A stretch of DNA of 64,000 nt, from NCBI RefSeq assembly GCF_000372445.1, contig NZ_AQUY01000001.1:936824-1000823 (forward strand), given 5' to 3'. Shown here piece by piece: positions 39,751-48,902 of the stretch. Origin of the DNA: Corynebacterium ulceribovis DSM 45146 (GTDB taxonomy: Bacteria; Actinomycetota; Actinomycetes; Mycobacteriales; Mycobacteriaceae). The first letter of the stretch is position 1; every line of letters starts with the position of its first letter. Both the position numbers and the translations under genes were made by a program. The notes under the pieces are model-generated. The model had not been told where the DNA came from. It worked only from the letters and a program-made list of their open reading frames with translations, and ran no database searches.

Positions 39751-39780
39751 AAGCCCCGCGGGTTGGTAAAGCTCCCGCGG
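39742..39780 (+). repeat. 19-base near-tandem repeat across the secG stop codon
   Basis: The 19 bases from 39742 (GGTTGGTAAA...CCCGCG) recur from 39761 with three mismatches. The first copy contains the secG stop TAA at 39748-39750, the second another TAA at 39767-39769. Confidence 0.85.
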
Positions 39781-39786
39781 GTTTTC
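39755..39786. terminator. terminator between convergent secG and pgl
   Basis: CCCGCGGG occurs at 39755-39762 and 39774-39781; each is self-complementary, so the two can pair over an 11-base loop, followed on the plus strand by TTTT. It would end secG transcripts; the A run for the minus strand is weaker. Confidence 0.7.
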
Positions 39787-39788
39787 TT

Positions 39789-40517
39789 CTAGTTCAGTTC
39801 ACTGGCAGCGGCAGCATCAACAAACACAATGGTTGATTGCTGCCCCTGAACACCAGCAGCTGGCAAGTCACGCGCAGGCAGTCCACCGGCAATGCCCCGG
39901 ACTGCTTGCGCTTTTTCTTGTCCAGCTACCAAGAGCCACACATGCTGCGCCCGGTGAATTTCCGGCAAGGTCAGCGTCACTCGGGTTGGTGGCGGCTTCG
40001 GGCAGTTCCGCACCGCCATCACCGGTGGCGCCCCCTCGGCGACTTCCGCAGTGTGCGGAAAGATCGAGTTGATATGGCCTTCGCCGCCCATGCCCAGCAG
40101 GTGAATGTCGTAGCCTTCAGGAGCTTGGTCAGCGATGACAGCTGCATATGCTGCGGCGGCAGCGTCTGGGTCATCGCCAAATTCACCATCGCTGGCCGCA
40201 ATTTCATGAATCTGCGCGGCTGGAATATCAACATGGTTGAGCAGCGCCTCTCGGGCCTGCAATGCGTTCCGGTCACCGTCAGCTGCCGGGACAAACCGTT
40301 CGTCGCCGAAGAACACGTGCACCCGCTGCCAATCGATAGCTCCGGAGTCGGCGCGCAGCGCCCGCAACAAACCAATTCCGGCGCCGCCGCCGGTCAGCAC
40401 CACATAGGCATCGCCTCCGCCTGCTTGTTTTGCTTCCACGACTCGGCAAAATTCAGCGCGGGCAGCGGCCACTAGGCTGTCAAGGTCACTGTGGTGGGAA
40501 AAGCTATGGGTGGTCAC
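39789..40517 (-). CDS. pgl: 6-phosphogluconolactonase
   Basis: Hydrolyses 6-phosphogluconolactone. 242-residue NagB/DevB-fold protein with VVLTGGGAGIGLLRAL, RVHVFFGDERFVP, DIHLLGMGGEGHINSIFPH and VTLTLPEIHRAQHVWLLVAGQEKA. GTG start at 40517 with GAAAGGA in front. Last gene of the minus-strand run tkt-tal-zwf-opcA-pgl; also called devB. Confidence 0.93.
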   Translation of the reverse strand: MTTHSFSHHSDLDSLVAAARAEFCRVVEAKQAGGGDAYVVLTGGGAGIGLLRALRADSGAIDWQRVHVFFGDERFVPAADGDRNALQAREALLNHVDIPAAQIHEIAASDGEFGDDPDAAAAAYAAVIADQAPEGYDIHLLGMGGEGHINSIFPHTAEVAEGAPPVMAVRNCPKPPPTRVTLTLPEIHRAQHVWLLVAGQEKAQAVRGIAGGLPARDLPAAGVQGQQSTIVFVDAAAASELN

Positions 40518-40565
40518 GGGGCAATCCTTTCGTCAACAAGCAACAATGTCGGGGGAAGGGGCGAC

Positions 40566-40584
40566 AAGGGCAGGCTGCGCCCTT
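40566..40584 (-). other. hairpin between opcA and pgl
   Basis: AAGGGC (40566-40571) and GCCCTT (40579-40584) form a six-base stem with a seven-base loop in the 84-base spacer. No T run follows in either direction; probably a processing or stability element, if anything. Confidence 0.35.
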
Positions 40585-40587
40585 CAT

Positions 40588-40615
40588 CTAGTCCGCAGAG
40601 TCTAGTCCGCAAGCT
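40588..40615 (-). repeat. 14-base tandem repeat across the opcA stop codon
   Basis: CTAGTCCGCAGAGT (40588-40601) and CTAGTCCGCAAGCT (40602-40615) adjoin. On the minus strand the opcA stop TAG is at 40604-40602 and the repeat gives another TAG at 40590-40588. Confidence 0.9.
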
Positions 40616-41576
40616 GGTCAGCGCGGACGAAGCTGAGGCGGGACAGGCCACGCAGTGCCTTTGCGTAGGCGACATCGGGGTCCAAGTGGCGCAGCTCCTC
40701 CGACAGGCAGTCCACATCGGAGCGGGCTGATAGTGCGATGGCTAGTTCTTCCCGGCCGGAAATCCGCTGCACAGAGGTCGTAGCGTCAACGACTTCTAGC
40801 TCGACGGTGGACTCGGAACGTTCCAGCACAATCTTCGTCACTGGCGGGGCCAAATGACCGCGCGCATCTAAGGCTGGGGCGGTCTCGCCGGTGTCGACAC
40901 GGCGTACACCAATGCCGAGGCGGTCCGCGAGCCAACCGCCCGCCAAGTCAACCGACGCACACTTCGACGGGCCGTAAATAGTCACACGGGTGACTGGTTC
41001 TGCCGGTGGGAGGTCAAAAATGGAGGCGAGCACTCCGCGCCAGGATGTCAGCCGCGCCCATGCTAGGTCGGTGTCGCCTGGGGAGTAGCCGGAGCGACGA
41101 ATCGTAATTGAATCATCAGTCATATCCGATTGACTGTCGGTGATGCGACGCGTTGCAATCCGCCCGATGCCCGTTTCTGCCGGGAAATCCGGCGCTCGGC
41201 ATGGCCACCACGCCACAATTGGGGTGTCTGGCAGCAGCAACGGCGTCGCAATGGACTCCAAGTGGCCGGTAGCTTGCCCGCCAATCCACATCACAATCAC
41301 TTCCGCGGCGCCGGCGTCACCGCCCACACGAATCTCTGCATTGAAGGAATCTGGCTGGTCCGGAGTGTCGTCAGTGATCATCACCAACACACGTGCTGGG
41401 TGCTCGCGCGATGCCTCAATCGCCGTGGAAATCGCCGTTTCGACATCGTCAGTGACGGACAGTACCACAATGAGGGACAGCACCCGCCCTGTGGTCACCT
41501 GCCCGCCGGATTCGCGCATTTCCGACAGTTGTCGCGAAATCGCCCGGGTGGTGGTTCCCGGCAATGAAATAATCAT
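40602..41576 (-). CDS. opcA: glucose-6-phosphate dehydrogenase assembly protein OpcA
   Basis: 324 residues; OpcA is needed for full activity of the Zwf-OpcA glucose-6-phosphate dehydrogenase complex in corynebacteria. Recognised by the start MIISLPGTTTRAISRQLSEMRE, the GRVLSLIVV and HPARVLVMI strands, VWWPCRAPDFPAETGIGRIATRRITDSQ-type centre (seen as VWWPCRAPDFPAE) and position right after zwf. No catalytic motif is known. Confidence 0.93.
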   Translation of the reverse strand: MIISLPGTTTRAISRQLSEMRESGGQVTTGRVLSLIVVLSVTDDVETAISTAIEASREHPARVLVMITDDTPDQPDSFNAEIRVGGDAGAAEVIVMWIGGQATGHLESIATPLLLPDTPIVAWWPCRAPDFPAETGIGRIATRRITDSQSDMTDDSITIRRSGYSPGDTDLAWARLTSWRGVLASIFDLPPAEPVTRVTIYGPSKCASVDLAGGWLADRLGIGVRRVDTGETAPALDARGHLAPPVTKIVLERSESTVELEVVDATTSVQRISGREELAIALSARSDVDCLSEELRHLDPDVAYAKALRGLSRLSFVRADQLAD

Positions 41577-41602
41577 CCTGAGTCCTTAACGCCTTCGCTT
41601 TG

Positions 41603-41626
41603 TGACGGTTATGTTGACGGTTATGG
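41603..41626 (-). repeat. 12-base tandem repeat across the zwf stop codon
   Basis: TGACGGTTATGT (41603-41614) and TGACGGTTATGG (41615-41626) adjoin. On the minus strand zwf ends with TAA at 41623-41621 and a second, in-frame TAA follows at 41611-41609. Confidence 0.92.
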
Positions 41627-43177
41627 GCGCCGCCATGCACGCCCATCCCGGGCCAACATGCGGTTGGCGGATTCTGGCCCCCACGAGCCTGCCGGATAGT
41701 CTTCCGGACGGCCACGCTGCGCCCAGTATTCCAACACTGGGTCAAGGATCTTCCAGGACAGTTCCACCTCTTCGTTAGTGGGGAAGAGGCTTGCTTCGTC
41801 AAGGAGAGCGTCCAAGATCAGGCGTTCGTAGGCTTCTGGCGATTCTTCCGTGAAGGACTCAGAGTAAGCGAAGTCCATGTTCACATCGCGAACTTCCATG
41901 GTGGAGCCAGGCACCTTCGCACCGAAGCGCATCAGCACACCTTCGTCTGGCTGCACACGGATCACCATGGCGTTTTCGTGCAGCGCAGTGGTCATCACAT
42001 CGGCAAATGGCAGGTGTGGCGCGGCTTTGAAGACTAAGGCAATCTCAGTGACACGGCGACCCAACCGCTTACCGGTACGCAAATAAAACGGCACACCGGC
42101 CCAACGGCGGGAATTAATCTGCAAAGTCAGTGCAGCATAGGTCTCGGTATTGGATTCTGGGTCGAAGCCTTCTTCATCGCGCAGACCAACCACCGGCTCT
42201 GAGCCCTGCCAACCAGCGGCATACTGTCCACGCGCCGTCGTACGGCTGAATGGGAACACTGGCTCGGTGGCGCGCAGCACTTTAATCTTCTCGGTCTGCA
42301 GTTCATGCGGGGTAAAAGCCAGCGGCTCTTCCATCGCCACCAAAGCGAGCAGCTGCAGCAAATGGTTCTGGATGACGTCTCGGGCAGCGCCAATTCCGTC
42401 GTAGTAGCCGGCACGGCCGCCCAAACCAATGTCTTCGGCCATGGTGATCTGCACATGGTCGATGTAATGCGAGGACCACAGTGGATCGAATAGCTGGTTG
42501 GCAAACCGCAGCGCCATGATGTTCTGCACTGTTTCTTTGCCAAGGTAGTGGTCGATGCGGAAGACAGCCTCTTCCGGGAAGACACTGTTGACGATATGGT
42601 TCAGCTCGCGTGCGGACTGCAGGTCGTGGCCGAATGGCTTTTCAATGATGACGCGGCGCCAGCTACCGGTTTCGGATTTCGCCAGACCGCTTCGGTCCAG
42701 TTGGTTACAGACCGCGGAGAAGCTTGCCGGTGGAATGGATAGGTAGTAGCCCCAGTTCCCGGCGGTGCCACGGGTGCGGTCGATCTCGCCAAGCTTTGCG
42801 GCAAGCCGGTCAAAAGCTTCGTCGTCGTCAAAAGTGCCCTGCACAAAGTGAATACCTTCTGCTAGGCGGCGCCACACGTTTTCCCGCAGTGGGGTACGGG
42901 CGCGGTCCACGATGCAGTCGTAGACGAAACGCTCGAAGTATTCCTTTGACCAGTCACGACGGCCATATCCCACTAGCGCGAAACTAGCTGGCAATAACCC
43001 GCGGTTCGCGAGGTCATAGATTGCAGGCAGCAGCTTCTTGCGGGCTAGGTCACCGGTGACACCGAAAATCACCATGCCACCGGGACCGGCGATTCGCGGT
43101 AGACGTTTATCTTGCGAGTCACGCAGCGGGTTGAAGTCCGCTTCCTGCATGGGACCACCGCTTAGAGGATTGGTCAT
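41621..43177 (-). CDS. zwf: glucose-6-phosphate 1-dehydrogenase
   Basis: Entry enzyme of the oxidative pentose phosphate pathway and a main NADPH source. 518 residues with the NADP site VIFGVTGDLARKKLLPAIYDL (seen as FGVTGDLARKKL), the substrate motif RIDHYLGKETVQNI and EKPFGHD. ATG 43177 follows GAAAGG. Works as a complex with OpcA, encoded next. Confidence 0.96.
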   Translation of the reverse strand: MTNPLSGGPMQEADFNPLRDSQDKRLPRIAGPGGMVIFGVTGDLARKKLLPAIYDLANRGLLPASFALVGYGRRDWSKEYFERFVYDCIVDRARTPLRENVWRRLAEGIHFVQGTFDDDEAFDRLAAKLGEIDRTRGTAGNWGYYLSIPPASFSAVCNQLDRSGLAKSETGSWRRVIIEKPFGHDLQSARELNHIVNSVFPEEAVFRIDHYLGKETVQNIMALRFANQLFDPLWSSHYIDHVQITMAEDIGLGGRAGYYDGIGAARDVIQNHLLQLLALVAMEEPLAFTPHELQTEKIKVLRATEPVFPFSRTTARGQYAAGWQGSEPVVGLRDEEGFDPESNTETYAALTLQINSRRWAGVPFYLRTGKRLGRRVTEIALVFKAAPHLPFADVMTTALHENAMVIRVQPDEGVLMRFGAKVPGSTMEVRDVNMDFAYSESFTEESPEAYERLILDALLDEASLFPTNEEVELSWKILDPVLEYWAQRGRPEDYPAGSWGPESANRMLARDGRAWRRP

Positions 43178-43215
43178 CGGGACCTTTCTCGAATAGAAAA
43201 ACTAGCGGATCGAAT

Positions 43216-44337
43216 TTAGCGCATTGCGGCAAGCTTGCCGTCAATCGCGGTCAGCAATTCGTCCCAGCTGGCGACAAATTTCTCAACGCCTTCGGTTTCC
43301 AGCACACGGAACACATCGGCCATATCGACGCCCAGAGCGGTCAATTGCTCGAAAATCCGCTCACCCTCCGCTTCACGCTCTGGGGTGATGGCGGCGCCGG
43401 AAACAGCCTGCTCAGCGTCGGCCACAGCCATCAGGGTGCTCTCTGGCATGGTGTTGACGGTGTTGGCTGCAGCCAGTTCCTCGACATACAAGGTGGCAGG
43501 GTAGGCCGGATTCTTCACAGAAGTCGATGCCCACAATGGTCGCTGTACCTTTGCGCCAGCTTCGGCCAGTGCCGCCCACCGTGGATTCTGCGCAGAGAAC
43601 TGCTCACGGTACAAGGCGTATGCCAGCCAGGCGTTAGCCAACGCAGCTTTGCCTTCCAACGCCTTGGCTTCCTCGGTGCCGATGGCGGCAAGGCGCTTGT
43701 CCACTTCGGAGTCCACGCGGGAAACGAAGAAGGACGCAACGGAGTGGATGGCGGACAGGTTCAGGTCAGCAGCCTTCGCCTTCTCGAGGCCGGAAATGTA
43801 GGCCTCGATGACTTCCCGGTAGCGTTCCACGGAGAAGATGAGGGTGACGTTGACGTTAATGCCCTCGGAGATTGCAGTTTCGATCGCTGGGATGGATTCC
43901 GGGGTTGCTGGAATCTTGATCAGCACGTTTTCACGGCCGACGCGAGCGACGAGGTCTCGTGCTTGGGAAATGGTTTTGTCGTAGTCAGCTGCGTAGCGTG
44001 GGTCCACTTCAATAGACACGCGGCCATCGACACCATCAGTGGCAGTAGCTACTGGTGCGAACACGTCGCAGGCGTCGCGAACATCGTCAATGGCCATGGT
44101 GAAGACGGCTTCAGCAGCGTCAGCACCGGTGGCGGCGAGTTCAGCCAGCTGCTCTTCGTACTCGCTGCCTTTGGTCATGGCGGTGGCGAAGATTGCTGGG
44201 TTCGTGGTCACACCGACCACAGCCAGTTCGTCGATAAGCTGCTGCAAGTTACCGGATTGGATCCGTTGGCGGGACAAGTCATCCAGCCACGTGGAGGTTC
44301 CGGCTGCGGAAAGGGCGGTAACGTTTGCGTTAGTCAT
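43216..44337 (-). CDS. tal: transaldolase
   Basis: Non-oxidative pentose phosphate enzyme, 373 residues from ATG 44337. [14 protein letters not shown] and the Schiff-base Lys in [13 protein letters not shown], plus [18 protein letters not shown], identify the long Gram-positive transaldolase (TalB/TAL-PGI type). ATG 44346 is also possible; a frame reaching 44424 reads into the spacer. GCGAAAG lies upstream. It follows tkt closely. Confidence 0.94.
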   Translation of the reverse strand: MTNANVTALSAAGTSTWLDDLSRQRIQSGNLQQLIDELAVVGVTTNPAIFATAMTKGSEYEEQLAELAATGADAAEAVFTMAIDDVRDACDVFAPVATATDGVDGRVSIEVDPRYAADYDKTISQARDLVARVGRENVLIKIPATPESIPAIETAISEGINVNVTLIFSVERYREVIEAYISGLEKAKAADLNLSAIHSVASFFVSRVDSEVDKRLAAIGTEEAKALEGKAALANAWLAYALYREQFSAQNPRWAALAEAGAKVQRPLWASTSVKNPAYPATLYVEELAAANTVNTMPESTLMAVADAEQAVSGAAITPEREAEGERIFEQLTALGVDMADVFRVLETEGVEKFVASWDELLTAIDGKLAAMR

Positions 44338-44430
44338 CAGTGTCATCTTTCGCGTCAAGACGGGGCCGACGATGCGGCGGGACACACCCATCGTATACGC
44401 CCCGTCAGACAGACACCGACGCAACTTACA

Positions 44431-44451
44431 GACCTAGGTTTTACCTAGGTC
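44431..44451 (-). other. perfect hairpin between tkt and tal
   Basis: GACCTAGGT-TTT-ACCTAGGTC: a perfect nine-base stem with a three-base loop, five bases after the tkt stop. Since ACCTAGGT is itself palindromic, it is also a direct repeat. There is no T run on the minus strand, so an attenuator, processing site or protein-binding site is more likely than a full terminator. Confidence 0.75.
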
Positions 44452-44456
44452 GCGGC

Positions 44457-46550
44457 TTACTTCGCCAAGCTGCGGTGCGCAGCGTCAACGACAGCCTGTG
44501 CGGTGAATCCGAACTTCTCGAAGAGCTCACCAGCTGGTGCCGATGCACCAAAGTGCTCAATCGATACAGCTTCGCCGCGGTTGCCCAGCCAGCGGTACCA
44601 CGGCATCGCGATACCAGCTTCAACGGACACACGAGCAGTCACAGCTGCTGGCAGCACAGATTCGATGTACTCAGCGTCCTGCTGCTCAAACCAGTCCAGC
44701 GACGGCACAGACACAACACGGGTAGCGGTGCCTTCAGCTTCCAAGGTTTCAGCCGCAGCAACGGCGTACTGCACCTCGGAGCCGGTTGCCATCACGATAA
44801 GGTCCGGGGTCGCCTTCGAACCTTCAACCAGTACGTAGGCGCCGCGGCGGACACCTTCAGCGGCCTTGTCCTTGGTTCCTTCCAGCACAGGCACATTCTG
44901 GCGAGTCAGCGCCAAGCCCTTTGGTCCTTCTGGGCCGTCGATGCAGGCTGCCCAAGCGGCGATGGTTTCATTCGCGTCGGCTGGGCGCAGCATGGTCATG
45001 TTCGGGATGGCACGCAGCGCAGCTAGGTGCTCGATCGGCTGGTGGGTCGGGCCGTCTTCACCAAGGCCGATGGAGTCGTGGGTCCACACGTAGGTAGGGG
45101 AGACGTTCATCAGCGCAGCCAACCGTACCGCCGGACGCATGTAGTCCGAGAACACGAGGAATGTACCGCAGTAGGCGCGGGTAGGGCCGTGCAGTTCAAT
45201 ACCGTTGACGACTGCGCCCATGGCGTGCTCGCGGATACCGAAGTGCAGGTTACGACCGAATGGTTCAGCGGACCACGTGTCAGTGGAGATAGTCTGTGGA
45301 CCGAAGCTCTTCGCACCCTTGATCACGGTGTTGTTCGAACCTGCCAGGTCAGCGGAGCCGCCCCAGAGTTCCGGCAGCTTCGCGGCCAGCGCCTGAATAG
45401 CTGCTTCCGAAGCCTTACGGGTGGCCACGCCCTTCGGGTCAGCGTCGTAGCTTGGCAGTTCCGCATCCCAATCAGCTGGGAGCTCACCTGCGTACAAGCG
45501 GTCAAACAGCTCCTTGCGCTCTGGGTTGTCAGCAGCCCACGCATCGAAGCTTTCCTGCCACTCAGCGCGCGCAGCAGCAGCACGCTCTGCCAGCGCACGA
45601 GTGTGCTTAATGACGTCGTCGGCAACGAAGAAGGTTTCAGCTGGATCGAAGCCGAGGCCTTCCTTGGCGCGGGCTACTTCATCCTCACCCAGCGCAGCGC
45701 CGTGCGATGCACCGGTGTTGGCCATGGTTGGTGCTGGCCATGCGATAACGGTGCGCAGACGAATGAACGTTGGGCGAGTCGGGTCAGCCTTCGCCTCTTC
45801 AATAGCCTTCTCAATGGCGACAATGTCTTCGCCACCTTCAATTTCGATGACCTGCCAGCCGTAGGCACGGTAGCGGGCAGCAACATCTTCATTGAAGGCA
45901 ATGTCCGTGTGGTCCTCAATGGAGATGCGGTTGTCATCCCAGAACACAATCAGGTTGCCCAGCTGCTGGGTACCCGCCAGGGATGCAGCTTCAGCGGTGA
46001 TGCCTTCTTGGACGTCGCCGTCAGAAGCGATGACGTAAATGAAGTGGTCGAATGGCGACTTGCCTGGGCCTGGTTCTGGGTCAAACAGGCCGCGTTCGCG
46101 ACGCGCTGCCATCGCCATGCCGGTGGCGGTGGCGAGGCCCTGGCCGAGTGGGCCGGTGGTCATTTCGACGTGATCAGTGTGACCATATTCTGGGTGACCT
46201 GGGGTAAGGGAACCCCAGGTACGCAGTGCCTTCAGGTCGTCTAGTTCCAGACCGAAACCGCCAAGGTACAGCTGGATGTACTGGGTGAGGGAGGTGTGTC
46301 CGCAGGAGAGAATGAATCGGTCCCGGCCAACCCATTTCTGGTCGGTTGGGTCCAGACGCATTGCACGCTGATACAGGGTGTAGGCCAGTGGCGCGAGGGA
46401 CATTGCGGTGCCTGGGTGGCCGGAGCCGCACTTTTGCACTGCATCTGCCGCCAGGAAGCGGGCAGTGTTTACAGCTTGGGTGTCTAGGTCAGTCCAATCA
46501 GCTGGGTGGTTCGGCTTTGTCAGCGCCTCAAGCTCTGGGGTCAGATGCAC
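44457..46550 (-). CDS. tkt: transketolase
   Basis: Thiamine-diphosphate enzyme of 697 residues. GSGHPGTAMSLAPLAY near residue 41, the ThDP motif SDGDVQEGITAEAASLAGTQQL..N (GDVQEG core), FGIREHAMGA with the catalytic Glu, and THDSIGLGEDGPTHQPIEHL. GTG 46550 with AAGGAG in front. First gene of tkt-tal-zwf-opcA-pgl; divergent from ctaB. Confidence 0.96.
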   Translation of the reverse strand: MHLTPELEALTKPNHPADWTDLDTQAVNTARFLAADAVQKCGSGHPGTAMSLAPLAYTLYQRAMRLDPTDQKWVGRDRFILSCGHTSLTQYIQLYLGGFGLELDDLKALRTWGSLTPGHPEYGHTDHVEMTTGPLGQGLATATGMAMAARRERGLFDPEPGPGKSPFDHFIYVIASDGDVQEGITAEAASLAGTQQLGNLIVFWDDNRISIEDHTDIAFNEDVAARYRAYGWQVIEIEGGEDIVAIEKAIEEAKADPTRPTFIRLRTVIAWPAPTMANTGASHGAALGEDEVARAKEGLGFDPAETFFVADDVIKHTRALAERAAAARAEWQESFDAWAADNPERKELFDRLYAGELPADWDAELPSYDADPKGVATRKASEAAIQALAAKLPELWGGSADLAGSNNTVIKGAKSFGPQTISTDTWSAEPFGRNLHFGIREHAMGAVVNGIELHGPTRAYCGTFLVFSDYMRPAVRLAALMNVSPTYVWTHDSIGLGEDGPTHQPIEHLAALRAIPNMTMLRPADANETIAAWAACIDGPEGPKGLALTRQNVPVLEGTKDKAAEGVRRGAYVLVEGSKATPDLIVMATGSEVQYAVAAAETLEAEGTATRVVSVPSLDWFEQQDAEYIESVLPAAVTARVSVEAGIAMPWYRWLGNRGEAVSIEHFGASAPAGELFEKFGFTAQAVVDAAHRSLAK

Positions 46551-46741
46551 TGTCTGTTCTCCTTATCAACAGCGGACATTTCGTTTCCTAGTTTAGGCCA
46601 CGGCATGGCGAGGTTTGTAACCCCTTGTCCGACCGCTAACATAAACAAGACCTAAAAATAGGATGTTGGAATTCTTTGGGAACTTTTCGCCCACGCCATC
46701 CGACTACCTACTTAGGCTTATTAACCGAATTGGGAGGACTG
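46551..46741. promoter_or_regulatory. divergent tkt / ctaB promoter region
   Basis: No gene is seen here. For tkt, TAAACT on the minus strand (46599-46594) is a fair -10 about 45 bases before the start. For ctaB, the AT-rich stretch CCTAAAAATAGGAT (46651-46664) holds possible -10 elements, but no clear -35. GGGAGG at 46732-46737 is the ctaB ribosome binding site. Confidence 0.4.
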
Positions 46742-47674
46742 TTGCTAGATACGGTCAAGGCATACATTGCGTTGACAAAGCCGCGAGTGATTGAACTGCT
46801 GCTTGTCGCAGCCATTCCGGCGATGCTCCAGGCCGACCGCCAGGACCTCAACGCAATGCTGATCCTGCTGACACTTGTCGGCGGGTGGATGGGCGCAGCA
46901 TCCGCAAACGTGTACAACATGGTGGCGGACTCAGATATTGACAAGAAGATGCGCCGCACTCGGCGTCGACCGTTGGCCCGCGAAAGTGTCTCCAACCGGG
47001 CTGCAATGATCTTTGCAACCGTGCTGATGGTGGCCAGCTTCCTGTGGCTCTGGTTGCTCTGCAACTCGCTGCTCGCCGGCATTTTCATCCTGATCACCAT
47101 TGCCTTCTACGTCTTCGTGTACACCATGTGGCTCAAGCGCCGCACGGACCAGAACGTGGTGTGGGGTGGCGCTGCTGGCTGCATGCCAGTACTGGTCGGT
47201 TGGGCCGTCATCACGGATGCGAACCCGGGCGAGCCGGCACACTGGTGGCAGGCGATTGTGCTGTTCCTGGTCATTTTCTTCTGGACTCCACCACACACTT
47301 GGGCGCTGGGTCTGCGGTACAAGGAAGACTACAAAGCCGCTGGTGTGCCAATGATGCCAGTGGTGAAGAAGGCCCCAGAGGTCACCATTCGCATTATTTG
47401 GTACACCTTGGCCACCGTTGTCACCACCTTCTTGCTCATTCCTGCTGCCGGCTGGCTCTACGCCCTGATTTCGGTGCTCACTGGCGCTTGGTTCCTCTGG
47501 CGCGCCATTGAGCTGCACCTTAACGTGACAAAGGGCGCCCCAATTAAGCCAATGAAGCTGTTCATGCTGTCCAACAACTACTTGGCCCTGTGGTGCGTGG
47601 GCTTGTCGGTCGACGCGTTTATCGGCCTGGAACAGCTCGGTAACTTCATCGGTTTCCCAGCTTCCCTGTTCTAG
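46742..47674 (+). CDS. ctaB: protoheme IX farnesyltransferase
   Basis: Makes heme O for the aa3 oxidase. Multi-pass UbiA-family protein with [17 protein letters not shown], the prenyl-diphosphate-binding D-rich motif [20 protein letters not shown] (exactly the family position) and [18 protein letters not shown] favour TTG 46742 (310 residues), preceded by GGGAGG and close to the conserved start, over TTG 46676. The neighbour ctaA acts next in heme A synthesis. The stop lies in a perfect 12-base tandem repeat. Confidence 0.93.
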   Translation: MLDTVKAYIALTKPRVIELLLVAAIPAMLQADRQDLNAMLILLTLVGGWMGAASANVYNMVADSDIDKKMRRTRRRPLARESVSNRAAMIFATVLMVASFLWLWLLCNSLLAGIFILITIAFYVFVYTMWLKRRTDQNVVWGGAAGCMPVLVGWAVITDANPGEPAHWWQAIVLFLVIFFWTPPHTWALGLRYKEDYKAAGVPMMPVVKKAPEVTIRIIWYTLATVVTTFLLIPAAGWLYALISVLTGAWFLWRAIELHLNVTKGAPIKPMKLFMLSNNYLALWCVGLSVDAFIGLEQLGNFIGFPASLF

Positions 47675-47690
47675 ACGGTGTTCTAGACGG
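47667..47690 (+). repeat. perfect 12-base tandem repeat across the ctaB stop codon
   Basis: TGTTCTAGACGG occurs at 47667-47678 and again at 47679-47690. The ctaB TAG is 47672-47674; the second in-frame TAG is 47684-47686. Confidence 0.95.
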
Positions 47691-47740
47691 CGCGTTTAAG
47701 ACTTCCGGTTCCGGTAACCGTCATAACGCCCAATAAAATA

Positions 47741-47790
47741 CCCCTCGAGCAGTCAGCTTCGCGCTGGCTACCTCGAGGGGTTCGTTGTTT
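47741..47790. terminator. bidirectional terminator between ctaB and ctaA
   Basis: CCCCTCGAG (47741-47749) pairs with CTCGAGGGG (47772-47780), with an inner CAGTCAGC/GCTGGCT stem. Downstream on the plus strand is TTCGTTGTTTTTG; on the minus strand GTATTTTATTG follows. It serves both convergent genes. Confidence 0.85.
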
Positions 47791-47798
47791 TTGGGCCG

Positions 47799-48827
47799 CT
47801 AGTTGGTGTGTCCTGCGAGCTCGGCGTCAGCGGCAACCGAGCCGGTTTGGGTAGCGGTACCGCCTTGGCGCTGCACACCGTAGGCGAAGAGGATGCCAGC
47901 CAGCGCGGTAATCACGCCGGCGGCGGCGATGTGCACTGGTACCAAGGCGCGTGGGGTGCCGTTGAAGTACTGGATGTAGCCAATTGCGGCCTGTACACCA
48001 ATCGACACTGCCAACGCCCACGCCACCGTCTTTGCGCGCTTATCCAGTTCCACGCGCAGCAGGAAGGCAATAATCGCCGCAACGGAAATCAGGAACAGCC
48101 ACATAGAGATGCCGTGCAGTCGGGCTATCGCATCAATATCGACTTGGAGACGCTGGTCAGCGGTCACCGTGTCGTCACCGGCGTGTGGACCGGCGGAAGT
48201 CACCAACGTTCCGGTGACCAAAACGAAGGCCAGCAGGGCAGTGGACGCCGCGATGAGCAAATTGAGCTGCTGCGGGAACACTTTCACATCGTGGCCGTCA
48301 TCAGGTTCTGCCACGCGCACATACAAAATCGCGGCCAGGAACGTCAGCAGGGAAGACGGCAGGAAGTGTGCCATCACCAGTGTCCAGTGCAGACCCACCA
48401 GCACGGTGATACCACCGAGAACAGCCTGCACAATCACGCCAATAATCATGATCCACGACAGCACCTTAATTTCGGTGCGACGCTGCGCTCGGTACACGGC
48501 CAGCACAATGACAATTGCGGCGGCGGCCAGCACAAAGGTCAGCAGGCGGTTACCAAATTCGACGACCTGCTGCAGAATCGGGTTGGCACCTGCCACCGGT
48601 ACAAACGAACCTTCGTGGCATTGCGGCCAAGTTTCACAGCCCAGCCCAGATCCGGTCACGCGCACGGTGGCGCCGGTGACGGTAATCGCAGCCTGGGAAA
48701 TCAGCACCAGCAACGCATACAGACGCTGCCGCGCAATCGTTGGGAGCGGGAAGAAGCGAAAAGCCCCGGTGTAGGCAGGGTTTCCGTCAATTTTAGGTGT
48801 TGCAGTCACACTCGTAACCCTAGTCAC
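47799..48827 (-). CDS. ctaA: heme A synthase
   Basis: Oxidises heme O to heme A. 342 residues with about eight transmembrane helices, the extracellular Cys pair in GLGCETWPQCHEG, and TGATVRVTGSG, all typical of actinobacterial CtaA. GTG 48827 is the longest start; GTG 48809 is equally likely because TAGGGT lies seven bases before it, suggesting a leaderless transcript. An alanine/glycine-poor tail (GGTATQTGSVAADAELAG) ends it. Confidence 0.93.
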   Translation of the reverse strand: MTRVTSVTATPKIDGNPAYTGAFRFFPLPTIARQRLYALLVLISQAAITVTGATVRVTGSGLGCETWPQCHEGSFVPVAGANPILQQVVEFGNRLLTFVLAAAAIVIVLAVYRAQRRTEIKVLSWIMIIGVIVQAVLGGITVLVGLHWTLVMAHFLPSSLLTFLAAILYVRVAEPDDGHDVKVFPQQLNLLIAASTALLAFVLVTGTLVTSAGPHAGDDTVTADQRLQVDIDAIARLHGISMWLFLISVAAIIAFLLRVELDKRAKTVAWALAVSIGVQAAIGYIQYFNGTPRALVPVHIAAAGVITALAGILFAYGVQRQGGTATQTGSVAADAELAGHTN

Positions 48828-48902
48828 CGCCGGTTTTATAAGCTATTTCCACGCGGCTGCCGCTGCCCAAAAAACCGAGCTTTTTGACGGTTATCCGCCG
48901 CC

